From NCBI GenBank assembly GCA_030428695.1, contig JAUIEM010000130.1, positions 1 through 22,967 on the forward strand: DNA of 22,967 nucleotides, given 5' to 3'. This DNA comes from a bacterium (lineage in GTDB: Bacteria > Planctomycetota > J058 > JAJDCP01). The position numbers were made by a program, and so were the translations under genes. Of this stretch, positions 11,110 through 17,933 are shown in pieces. How positions within the stretch are numbered: the first letter of the stretch is position 1; each line of letters begins with the position of its first letter. The notes under the pieces are model-generated. The model saw only the letters and a program-made list of their open reading frames with translations. It was not told the origin of the DNA and ran no database searches.

Positions 11110-11715
11110 ATGCTCCAGACCAACGCCCGGACACCGACCCGCGCCCACGACCACGACGACGTGATCATCCTCGAGGGCGCGACCTGGCAGGACTTCGAGC
11201 GCCTGCTCGCGGTGCGCGGCGAGCGCAGCGCCCCGCGCATGGCCTACCTCGACGGCAGGATCGAGCTGATGTGTCCGTGCTACCGCCACGAGGCGATCAA
11301 GTCGCTCCTGGGCCGCCTCGTCGAAGCCTGGTGCCTGCACGCGGGCGTGCGCTTCCACACCGTCGGCGCCTGGCTGCTGAAGAACCCGGGGGCGGAGAAG
11401 GGCCTCGAGCCCGACGAGTGCTACTTCTTCGGCGTCCCGGACCCCGAGCCGCAGAGGCCGCACCTCGCGATCGAGGTGGTCTGGTCGCAGCGCATGAACA
11501 AGCTCGAGATCTACCGCGGCCTCGGCATCCCCGAGGTCTGGGTGTGGAAGGACGGGATGCTGACCGTGCACGTGCTGCGCGACGGCAGCTACGCGCCGAC
11601 CGACGCCTCGACCGTGCTGCCGGACCTCGACCTGCCGCAGCTGCTCTCCTTCCTCGACCGCCCGACCACCTTCGACGCGATCCGCGACTACCGCGCCGCC
11701 CTCGAACAAGGCTGA
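11110..11715 (+). CDS. Uma2-family (DUF820) putative PD-(D/E)XK nuclease-fold protein
   Basis: This 201-residue protein belongs to the Uma2/DUF820 family, which has a restriction-endonuclease-like fold and is strongly expanded in cyanobacteria and planctomycetes; its biological role is mostly unknown. The family pattern is present: the N-terminal FERLLAVRGERSAPRMAYLDGRIELM, then EPDECYFFG, then the core AIEVVWS with the charged residues of the nuclease motif, and KLEIYRGLGIPEVWVW. The ATG at 11110 is preferred over an in-frame ATG at 11062, because GGAGG lies 7 bases before it and the family homology begins soon after. The gene stands alone on the plus strand and converges on the broken methyltransferase with only 2 bp between the stop codons. 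Confidence 0.88.
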   Translation: MLQTNARTPTRAHDHDDVIILEGATWQDFERLLAVRGERSAPRMAYLDGRIELMCPCYRHEAIKSLLGRLVEAWCLHAGVRFHTVGAWLLKNPGAEKGLEPDECYFFGVPDPEPQRPHLAIEVVWSQRMNKLEIYRGLGIPEVWVWKDGMLTVHVLRDGSYAPTDASTVLPDLDLPQLLSFLDRPTTFDAIRDYRAALEQG

Positions 11716-11717
11716 CC

Positions 11718-12518
11718 TCAGCCGTCCTTCACCGCCGTCAGCGCGTACACCAGCGGGATCTTCGCCGGGATCTTGCCGACGCGGAAGCGCCCGGGCGCGA
11801 ACTCGACCGCGGAGGAGAAGCAGTCGTACGGCGACCAGTCGTGCTCGCGCAGGCCGGTCAGCCGCAGGCCGGCGCCGAGCACCCGGCTGACGACCTCGCC
11901 GAGGCCGTGGTTCCAGCCGATCGTGCGCAGCGGCTCGCTCTTCACGCCGGGCGCGCCGTAGGTCCCGTCGGACTCCTCGACGATCGGCTCCGGGCTCGAG
12001 TAGTCGTACTTCAGGGTCTCGAAGTCGTCGTCGAAGGTCCACAGGAACGGGTGGAACTCGACGAGGATCAGCTCGCCTCCGGGCTTCAGGAAATCCGCGA
12101 CCAGCCGCGCCCAGCGCTCGAGGTCCGGCAGCCAGCCGATCGCCCCGTAGCTGACGAACACCCGGTCGAAGCGCTCGTCGAGATGCTCGCGCAGGGCGTA
12201 GACGTCGCAGCGCACGAAGCGCGCGTCGAGCCCGAGCGCGGCCGTCAGCCGGCGCGCCTCTTCGATCGCCCGGTCGGAGATGTCGACCCCGACCACCCGG
12301 GCGCCCATCCGGGCCAGGGACAGCGTGTCCTGGCCGAAGTGGCACTGCAGGTGGAGGATCTACTGGCCCGCGACCTCTCCGAGCAGCGCGAGCTCGATCG
12401 GCTTGAGCGAGCACTCTCCCGCCGCGAAGGCCTCGTGCCGGTACCAGTCCGCGGCGAGGTGCAGCTCGGTCGAGCGGTTCCAGCTCTTGCGGTTGACCTC
12501 GGCGTAGTCATCGGTCAT
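11718..12518 (-). pseudogene. SAM-dependent class I methyltransferase interrupted by an in-frame TAG
   Basis: The frame runs from the ATG at 12518 (ribosome binding site GAGAGG, 8 bases away) and reads MTDDYAEVNRKSWNRSTELH and onward to LLGEVAGQ. It meets TAG at 12362-12360, then continues in the same frame with ILHLQCHFGQDTLSLARMG and ARVVGVDIS to a TGA at 11718. The two halves join without a gap into a 266-position methyltransferase. The stop falls one codon before the SAM-binding motif I strand (ILHLQCHFG). An internal start at the ATG of 12308 would yield 196 residues lacking motif I, so it is unlikely to be active. TAG is an ordinary stop elsewhere here (priA, the CPBP-like gene, the 92-residue peptide), so recoding is improbable. 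A recent nonsense mutation or a sequencing error are the two explanations. The rest looks undecayed, which suggests the change is young. Confidence 0.85.
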
Positions 12519-12617
12519 CGCGTCATCCTCTCGGTCTGTGGATCCGCCCAGCATACCCGAAGCTTGCGGTGATGGCCCGTCCGTGCTACCCGTAGCGCCG
12601 CGACTCTGGAGGACGAC

Positions 12618-13310
12618 GTGCAGCCGACGGCCCAGGCTCCCCTGACCGGTGCCCCCGCCCGCCCGGGCCTGCTCCCGGTCTGCCTGCTCTACGCCGCCGC
12701 CTGGATGCTGCTCTTCGTGCCGAGCTTCCTGGTCAACGGCCCGGGCTTCGACCCCTCCCTGCGCCAGTGGCTGCTCGTCGCCCGCGACCTCTGCGCGGGG
12801 AGCGCCTTCCTCTTCGTCTGGGCCCGCCTGCGCGGCGGCCTGCCCGCCTTCCGCCCGCCCCACGGCCGGCTCGAGCGCAGCCTGCTCGGGCTGGCGGGCG
12901 CCGCGACGGTCCTCTTCCTCTGGATGCGCCTCGCCTGGGGCCCGCGCTTCGTGCAGGACCTCGCGGTCTTCCTCCAGCGCAGCTGGATCGTGCCGTTGCG
13001 CTCGGCGACCTTCGCCGGCTTCCAGCAGCTCGGCGCCACCGTGCTGCTCGTCGACATCCTGCGCCGCTACGAGCAGTCCGAGGGGCGCGTGGTGCTGCTG
13101 ACGGCGACGATCTTCTCGGCGCTGCACCTCGCCCTGGTCTTCCTCGGCCTGCCGCTGTGGTGGGTGCTCACCCTGACCGCGGCGACCTTCGGCGCGATGC
13201 TGCTGTGGGCCTGGGCGCGGGTGCGCTGGCGGCAGCCCTGGGTCGGCTTCGCGCTCCACTACGGGTTCTACATCGGCCTGGCGTGTGTGTTCGCGGCGGT
13301 GGAGGTGTAG
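12618..13310 (+). CDS. CPBP-like multi-pass membrane protein, probably lacking protease residues
   Basis: This 230-residue membrane protein starts at a GTG with GGAGG five bases upstream. Six or seven hydrophobic segments are visible, at about residues 15-38, 50-70, 87-108, 130-150, 155-200 and 207-228. The end of the protein resembles the CPBP/CAAX-protease-like fold: IFSALHLALVFLGLPLWW matches the FxxxH-type third motif and FALHYGFYIGLA matches the fourth. The first motif, normally EExxxR, is not seen; its expected place reads FAGFQQLGATVLLVDILRRY, with Gln-Gln where Glu-Glu would be. It is therefore either a degenerate CPBP homologue or another membrane family with similar sequence. It is divergent from the methyltransferase (99 bp apart) and convergent with glgA (4 bp between stops). 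No function is assigned. Confidence 0.7.
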   Translation: MQPTAQAPLTGAPARPGLLPVCLLYAAAWMLLFVPSFLVNGPGFDPSLRQWLLVARDLCAGSAFLFVWARLRGGLPAFRPPHGRLERSLLGLAGAATVLFLWMRLAWGPRFVQDLAVFLQRSWIVPLRSATFAGFQQLGATVLLVDILRRYEQSEGRVVLLTATIFSALHLALVFLGLPLWWVLTLTAATFGAMLLWAWARVRWRQPWVGFALHYGFYIGLACVFAAVEV

Positions 13311-13314
13311 CTCC

Positions 13315-14796
13315 TCACACCCCCGCCAGGTGCCGGTACAGCTGCACGTACTTCGGCCCCTGCCGGTCCCAGGAGTAGTCCTGCGCCATCCCGTTCTGCA
13401 CCAGCCGGTGCCACAGCTCCGGGGAACGGAAGGTCAACAGGGCGCGCTTGAAGGCCCAGGTGAAGCCCGCCGAGGTGAAGTGGTCGAACAGGAAGCCGGT
13501 GCCCTCGCCGGTCGCGGCGTCGAACTGCTGGACGGTGTCGGCCAGGCCGCCGGTCTTGCGCACGACGGGGACGGTCCCGTAGCGCAGGCTGTACATCTGG
13601 TTGAGACCGCAGGGCTCGTACAGGCTCGGCATCAGGAAGATGTCCGCCCCCGCCTCGATCCAGTGCGCGAGCTTGTTGCTGTAGCCCTCGTAGTAGCAGA
13701 CCCGGCCGGGGAACATCCGCTGCAGGTCGCGGAAGTCCTTCTCGAGCGAGGGCTCGCCGCTGCCGAGCACGCACAGCCGCATGTCGACCTGGCGCAGGAA
13801 GCGCGGCAGCGGATCGAACAGCAGGCGGAAGCCCTTCTGCGCGGTCATGCGCGAGACCATGCCGACGACCGGCACGCGGCCGGCGACCGGCTGCAGGCCC
13901 ATGTTCTTGAGCAGCGCGTCGCGGCAGCTGCGCTTGCCGGCCAGGTCGTCGGGGCCGTAGCGCGCCGGCAGGTAGGCGTCGTGGCGCGGGTCCCAGTCGC
14001 CGTAGTCGACGCCGTTGACGATGCCGTACAGGTCATGCTGCCGCGCCCGCAGGTAGCCCTCGAGGCCGACGCCGAAGTCGGCGGTCTGGATCTCCCGGGC
14101 GTAGGTGCGCGACACCGTGCTCAGGCCGCTCGCGTAGAGGATGCCGGTCTTGAGGAAGTTCAGCCGGCCCTTCTTGAGGTCGCCTTGATGCAGCAGCTTG
14201 CGCGCCTTCTCGAGGCCGAGCACCGGCACGCGCTCGGCGGGGGTGGTGCCCTGGTAGCCGATGTTGTGGATGCTGAGCAGGCTTTTCGTGCCGCGGAACA
14301 GCTGGTCCCAGGCGTAGTCGTGCTTCAGCAGCAGCGGCATCAGCGCCGTGTGCCAGTCGTTGCAGTGCACGACGTGGGGAGCGAAGCGCAGCCGCTGGCA
14401 GCACTCGAGCACTGCCCGGGTGAAGAAGGTAAAGCGCAGGTCGTCACGGCCCCCGGGCAGGTAGATGCCGTCGTGGTCGAACAGGTCGTGGTGCTCGATG
14501 AAGTAGACGTCGCAGTCGCTGTTCGGCAGCTTCCCGACCAGCCCCGCGCAGCCCCAGGCCCGCCCGCCGAAGGAGAACTGCACCGAGCGCAGGGCCTCGT
14601 GGCGACGCAGCTCGATCTGCCCCTTGACCCGGCGGTACAATGGGAGAAAAATCCGGACGTCGTGGCCCGCACGGTGCAGGTAGCGTCCGAGGGCCGCAGC
14701 CACGTCGGCGAGCCCGCCGGTCTTGGCGAAAGGAGCGAGCTCCGATGCGAGCAGGCAGATGCGCAACGGCTCGGACGTCTGCGAAGTCTCCGTCAT
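13315..14796 (-). CDS. glgA: Glycogen (starch) synthase
   Basis: This 493-residue GT5-family enzyme adds glucose from ADP-glucose to alpha-1,4-glucan. The N-terminal ADP-glucose motif ELAPFAKTGGLADV has Lys25 in the KTGG loop. The GT5 signature HCNDWHTALMPLLL follows near residue 148, then SIHNIGYQG, and YGIVNGVDYGDWDP near 260. The C-terminal Rossmann domain carries the nucleotide-binding segment SLYEPCGLNQMYSLRYGTVP with the conserved Glu and the second KTGG (RKTGGLADTV). Everything needed for catalysis is present. The only ATG close enough to the fold is at 14796 (14796-14794), with GGGGAC about 6 bases upstream. That codon overlaps the start codon of the divergent ATP-grasp gene, so any glgA promoter must lie inside that gene. 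No other glycogen genes are present. Confidence 0.95.
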   Translation of the reverse strand: MTETSQTSEPLRICLLASELAPFAKTGGLADVAAALGRYLHRAGHDVRIFLPLYRRVKGQIELRRHEALRSVQFSFGGRAWGCAGLVGKLPNSDCDVYFIEHHDLFDHDGIYLPGGRDDLRFTFFTRAVLECCQRLRFAPHVVHCNDWHTALMPLLLKHDYAWDQLFRGTKSLLSIHNIGYQGTTPAERVPVLGLEKARKLLHQGDLKKGRLNFLKTGILYASGLSTVSRTYAREIQTADFGVGLEGYLRARQHDLYGIVNGVDYGDWDPRHDAYLPARYGPDDLAGKRSCRDALLKNMGLQPVAGRVPVVGMVSRMTAQKGFRLLFDPLPRFLRQVDMRLCVLGSGEPSLEKDFRDLQRMFPGRVCYYEGYSNKLAHWIEAGADIFLMPSLYEPCGLNQMYSLRYGTVPVVRKTGGLADTVQQFDAATGEGTGFLFDHFTSAGFTWAFKRALLTFRSPELWHRLVQNGMAQDYSWDRQGPKYVQLYRHLAGV

Positions 14797-16018
14797 GACC
14801 GTCCCCGCGGTGTTCGTCGCCCCGTTCCTGTTGCCGAGCACGCTGCGCTTCGTGCGCGCGGCGGCGGCGGTCGAGGGCGTGCGGATCGGCCTGGTCAGCC
14901 AGGACAGCGCCCGCTCCATCCCCCCGGATCTCAAGGCAGCTCTGGCGGCACATTACCAGATCCCCGACGGGCTGAACACCGCGCACATCGTGTCCGCGGT
15001 GCGCAAGCTCTCCGGCCAGCTCGGAGGCTGCGCGCGGCTGATCGGCATGCTCGAGCAGCTGATGGTCCCGCTCGCCCGGGCCCGGGCCGAGCTCGGCCTG
15101 GCCGGGCTCAGCGTCGAGGCCGCATTGAACTTCCGCGACAAGTCGCGCATGAAGCGGGTGCTCGCCGCCGCCGGCCTGCCCTGCGCCCGCCACCGGCTGG
15201 TGCGCTCCGAGGAGGAGCTGCGGGCCTTCGTCGCCGAGGTCGGCTTCCCGATGATCGTCAAGCCGCCGGCCGGCGCCGCCGCGAAGGACACCTTCCGGCT
15301 CGACTCGGCCGAAGAGCTGGCCGGCTACCTCCGCCACTTCCGGCCCTCGGCACAACGTCCGGCCCTGTTCGAGGAGTTCATCTCCGGCGAGGAGCACTCC
15401 TTCGACGCGGTCTGCATCGGCGGGAAGTGCGTCTGGGCCTCGCAGTCGCGCTACCACCCGAGCCCGCTCGAGGTGATCCAGACGCCCTGGATCCAGTGGT
15501 GCGTGCTGCTGCCTCGCGAGCTCGACGCGCCGCGCTTCCGCAGGATCGCCGAGGTCGGCCCCGCGGCCCTCGCGGCCCTCGGCATGCGCGAGGGCTTCAG
15601 CCACATGGAGTGGTTCCACCGGCCCGACGGCTCGGTCGCGGTCTCCGAGGTCGGCGCGCGGCCGCCCGGCGCGCAGTTCATGAGCCTGATCTCCTACGCC
15701 TACGACCGCGACTTCTACAGGGCCTGGGCGCGCCTCGAGCTGCTCGGTGCCTTCGACCCGCCGACCCGCGACTATGCCGTCGGCGCGGCCTTCCTGCGCG
15801 GCCAGGGCCGCGGGCGCGTCAAGGCGGTGCACGGCCTCGACCTCGCCCAGAAGGAGCTCGGGCCGCTGGTCGTCGAGGCGTCGCTGCCGCGGCCCGGCCA
15901 GCCCGCCGGCACCGGCTACGAGGGCCAGGGCTACGTGATCCTGCGCGACCGCGACACCGCCCGGGTCGAGGCGGCCCTGTCCCGCCTGATCCGGCTGGTG
16001 CGGGTCGAGCTCCACTGA
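14795..16018 (+). CDS. ATP-grasp domain protein, first of a tandem pair
   Basis: This 407-residue ATP-grasp enzyme would join a carboxylate, activated as acyl phosphate, to an amine or thiol; its substrate is unknown. The N-terminal preATP-grasp domain starts VFVAPFLLPSTLRFVRAAA. The ATP-binding Lys region is FPMIVKPPAGAAAKDTF near residue 155. The hinge Glu segment is ALFEEFISGEEHSFD near 190. The metal-binding Glu residues are in SHMEWF (near 270) and SEVGARPPG (near 285). The layout resembles the carbamoyl-phosphate synthase/PurT/BtrJ-type branch. Its neighbour, 12 bp downstream, is a paralogue with the same HMEWF and E(V/I)GARPPG motifs. The ATG at 14795 has no clear ribosome binding site and overlaps the glgA start codon. 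A GTG at 14810 is an alternative. Confidence 0.85.
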   Translation: MTVPAVFVAPFLLPSTLRFVRAAAAVEGVRIGLVSQDSARSIPPDLKAALAAHYQIPDGLNTAHIVSAVRKLSGQLGGCARLIGMLEQLMVPLARARAELGLAGLSVEAALNFRDKSRMKRVLAAAGLPCARHRLVRSEEELRAFVAEVGFPMIVKPPAGAAAKDTFRLDSAEELAGYLRHFRPSAQRPALFEEFISGEEHSFDAVCIGGKCVWASQSRYHPSPLEVIQTPWIQWCVLLPRELDAPRFRRIAEVGPAALAALGMREGFSHMEWFHRPDGSVAVSEVGARPPGAQFMSLISYAYDRDFYRAWARLELLGAFDPPTRDYAVGAAFLRGQGRGRVKAVHGLDLAQKELGPLVVEASLPRPGQPAGTGYEGQGYVILRDRDTARVEAALSRLIRLVRVELH

Positions 16019-16030
16019 GTTGAGGACGTG

Positions 16031-17248
16031 ATGAACATCGTCTTCCTGTCCCCCGGCTACCCCGCCGAGATGCCCCACTTCGTGCGCGGCCTGGCCGCCG
16101 TCGGCGCCAAGGTCCTCGGGGTCGGCGACCAGCCCCCCGCGGCCCTGCCGCAGCTCGCCCGCGACCACCTGCACGACTACCTGCAGGTCGAGTCGCTGTG
16201 GGCGGCGCCGCAGCTCGAGAAGGCGTTGCGGGCCTGGCTGCGCGGCCGCTCCATCGACCGCCTGGAGTGTCTGTGGGAAGCGGGGATGACGGTCGCCGGG
16301 CAGCTCCGCGAGGCCTTCGGGCTGCCGGGTCTGGGCGTCGAGGCGACGCGCCGGGTGCGCGACAAGGGCGTGATGAAGGAGGTGCTGACCGCGGCCGGCG
16401 TGCGCACCCCGAAGAACGCCCGGGCGGCGACGGTCAAGGAGATCGAGGCAGCCGCCGAGCGCATCGGCTACCCGCTGATCGTCAAGCCGATCTCCGGCGC
16501 CGGCTCGATGCACACCTTCCGGGTCGACGACGAGGCCCGGCTCGCGCAGGTGCTGCCCGAGCTGCGGAACGTCGCCGAGGTCAGCGTCGAGGAGTGCATC
16601 GAGGGCCGGGAGCTCACCTACGACACCGTCATCGCGGGCGGCGCGATCGCCTACTACAACATCGCCTGGTACCGCCCCCAGGTGCTGATCGCCCGCAGCG
16701 AGGAGTGGATCAGCCCGCAGACCGTCACCCTGCGCCACCCCGAGCAGCCCGAGCTCGCGCCGGGGCGGAAGCTCGGCGAGCAGGTGATCGCGGCGCTCGG
16801 GCTGACGAGCGGCTTCACCCACATGGAGTGGTTCCTGACCGCGGCCGGCGAGGCGGTCTTCGGGGAGATCGGCGCGCGGCCTCCCGGCGGGCGCTCGGTC
16901 GACATCATGAACTACGGATGTGACATCGACCTGTTCCAGGGTTGGGCGGAGGCGGTCTGCAAGGGCAGCTTCTCGCAGCCGGTCGAGCGCCGCTACAACG
17001 CCGCGGTGGTCTTCAAGCGCGCCCGGGGGCAGGGGCGCATCCGCCGGGTGGAGGGGCTGCGGGGAATCCTGTCGCGCTACCGGGAGCACATCGTCTGCGT
17101 CGACCTGCTGCCCATCGGGGCCCCGCGCCGCAACTGGAAGGCGACCCTGGTCTCGGACGGCTACCTGATCGTGCGCCATCCGCATCTCCCGGCGACCCTG
17201 GAGATGGCCGACCGCATCGGGACCGACCTGGCCCTGTACGCCGGCTGA
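16031..17248 (+). CDS. ATP-grasp domain protein, second of a tandem pair
   Basis: This 405-residue paralogue of the preceding gene starts at the ATG at 16031, with GAGG five bases upstream; the GTG just before it (16028) is less likely. The N-terminal domain is MNIVFLSPGYPAEMPHFVRG. The ATP-binding segment is YPLIVKPISGAGSMHTF near residue 148, with EECIEGRELTYDTV near 185. The metal ligands are in THMEWF (near 263) and GEIGARPPGG (near 279). All expected ATP-grasp residues are present, so both paralogues look active. The two proteins may form a heterodimer or catalyse successive ligations; this is inferred from 12-bp spacing and shared architecture. The substrate is not predictable from sequence. 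Linkage to glgA might hint at carbohydrate or storage metabolism, but is not evidence on its own. Confidence 0.85.
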   Translation: MNIVFLSPGYPAEMPHFVRGLAAVGAKVLGVGDQPPAALPQLARDHLHDYLQVESLWAAPQLEKALRAWLRGRSIDRLECLWEAGMTVAGQLREAFGLPGLGVEATRRVRDKGVMKEVLTAAGVRTPKNARAATVKEIEAAAERIGYPLIVKPISGAGSMHTFRVDDEARLAQVLPELRNVAEVSVEECIEGRELTYDTVIAGGAIAYYNIAWYRPQVLIARSEEWISPQTVTLRHPEQPELAPGRKLGEQVIAALGLTSGFTHMEWFLTAAGEAVFGEIGARPPGGRSVDIMNYGCDIDLFQGWAEAVCKGSFSQPVERRYNAAVVFKRARGQGRIRRVEGLRGILSRYREHIVCVDLLPIGAPRRNWKATLVSDGYLIVRHPHLPATLEMADRIGTDLALYAG

Positions 17249-17273
17249 GCGGATCGTCTCTTGCTCCGGTCGC

Positions 17274-17289
17274 TGGCACGACGCTTGCA
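17274..17289 (+). promoter_or_regulatory. Sigma-54 (RpoN) -24/-12 promoter
   Basis: The sequence TGGCACG-ACGC-TTGCA, preceded by C, matches the YTGGCACG-N4-TTGCW sigma-54 consensus at every defined position. The GG of -24 is at 17275-17276 and the GC of -12 at 17287-17288. Transcription would start near 17300, giving a 5' leader of about 24 bases. That leader contains a ribosome binding site (GGAG, 17312-17315) and leads to the ATG at 17324. Spacing and orientation all agree. An enhancer-binding activator site was not identified. Confidence 0.88.
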
Positions 17290-17323
17290 TGGTTGTGATC
17301 GAACAACGACTGGAGATCGACCG

Positions 17324-17701
17324 ATGCCCATCATGCGAAGCCTCGACGGCGCCCTGCACGACCTCTTCCGCGGCAGAAAGCTGCGTTCCTTCCGCCGCCA
17401 CTTCAACAGCGACCTCGAGGACGTCGAGGTCGTCGCGCGGCTGCTCGACGACGACGACGCGCCGCTGTCCCGCAAGAACTTCGGCAAAGTCAACATGGCC
17501 CGGAACCACGCGGTGCGCCTCGTCGCCCGGCTCGAAGAGCTGATGGCCCGCTGGCAGGCCTACGGGAGCCAGGAGCAGCAGTCCGGCGCCCGGCGGGGCG
17601 GGCAGGGTCCGGTGCGCGCGTCGAACCAGCGCCGCCAGGGCGTCGGGCCCGCCAGGTCGAACGACCGGCCCGGACCTCGGCGCGCGGCAGGTTCCCGCTG
17701 A
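17324..17701 (+). CDS. Small protein of unknown function under a sigma-54 promoter
   Basis: This 125-residue protein was not recognised. The start is the ATG at 17324, with GGAG 8 bases upstream and a perfect sigma-54 promoter about 35 bases before it. Residues 1-80 look like a real helical domain rich in charged residues: RGRKLRSFRRHFNSDLEDVE, a DDDD acidic run near residue 45, then NMARNHAVRLVARLEELMAR. Residues 83-125 are Gln/Arg/Gly/Pro-rich and probably disordered. There is no signal peptide or membrane segment, so it is probably cytoplasmic. Sigma-54 control implies expression on a specific signal such as nitrogen state, motility or stress, but which one is unknown. The kinase gene starts 232 bp downstream on the same strand and might be partly co-transcribed. 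Confidence 0.75.
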   Translation: MPIMRSLDGALHDLFRGRKLRSFRRHFNSDLEDVEVVARLLDDDDAPLSRKNFGKVNMARNHAVRLVARLEELMARWQAYGSQEQQSGARRGGQGPVRASNQRRQGVGPARSNDRPGPRRAAGSR

Positions 17702-17819
17702 GCGCTCCCCGGGGTCGTCGCCTGCACAAGCTGCACACCTCGCACACCGCACGCTGCCGCCGCCGTGCGGGGCGGGTCCAGCCTCTCCCGCGGGCTTCGA
17801 TCCCCTGCTGTTTGAACGC

Positions 17820-17841
17820 GCGCGGAGGGGTCTCTCCGCGC
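17820..17841. other. Perfect 8-bp stem hairpin between the small gene and the kinase gene
   Basis: GCGCGGAG (17820-17827) pairs with CTCCGCGC (17834-17841) around a 6-base loop. There is no T-tract after it, so it is not a classic intrinsic terminator, although it could slow or end transcription from the sigma-54 promoter. A second GC hairpin (GCCGCCG at 17857-17863 with CGGCGGC at 17874-17880) follows. Confidence 0.5.
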
Positions 17842-17901
17842 CGGGTGGATCCCCCGGCCGCCGGCACTTCGCGCGGCGGCGTCGACAGCCTGCCAGGGAT
17901 G

Positions 17902-17918
17902 CCGCACAATGGGTGCGG
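17902..17918. other. Hairpin just upstream of the kinase ribosome binding site
   Basis: CCGCAC (17902-17907) pairs with GTGCGG (17913-17918) around the loop AATGG. The hairpin lies 6 bases before the GGAGG ribosome binding site (17925-17929) and 15 bases before the ATG at 17934. It overlaps a CACAAT sequence (17905-17910) that could be a -10 element, so it may be an operator or a leader structure. Confidence 0.35.
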
Positions 17919-17933
17919 AAGCCCGGAGGCAGC

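Noticed and set aside
12360..12362. TAG recoding (pyrrolysine-like or suppressor readthrough) in the methyltransferase
   Set aside because: priA, the CPBP-like gene and the peptide gene all end in TAG here, and the interrupted position is not a known special residue. Nonsense mutation or sequencing error is simpler.
14636..14641. TACAAT inside glgA (plus strand) as a promoter for the ATP-grasp genes
   Set aside because: The nearby TTGACC is only 6 bases upstream rather than about 17. The hexamer alone is not enough evidence.
13285..16023. 912-codon plus-strand open frame across glgA and the first ATP-grasp gene
   Set aside because: It spans two well-recognised genes in other frames and its translation is low-complexity Arg/Ala/Gly/Pro sequence without domains. 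It is a by-product of high GC, where stop codons are rare.
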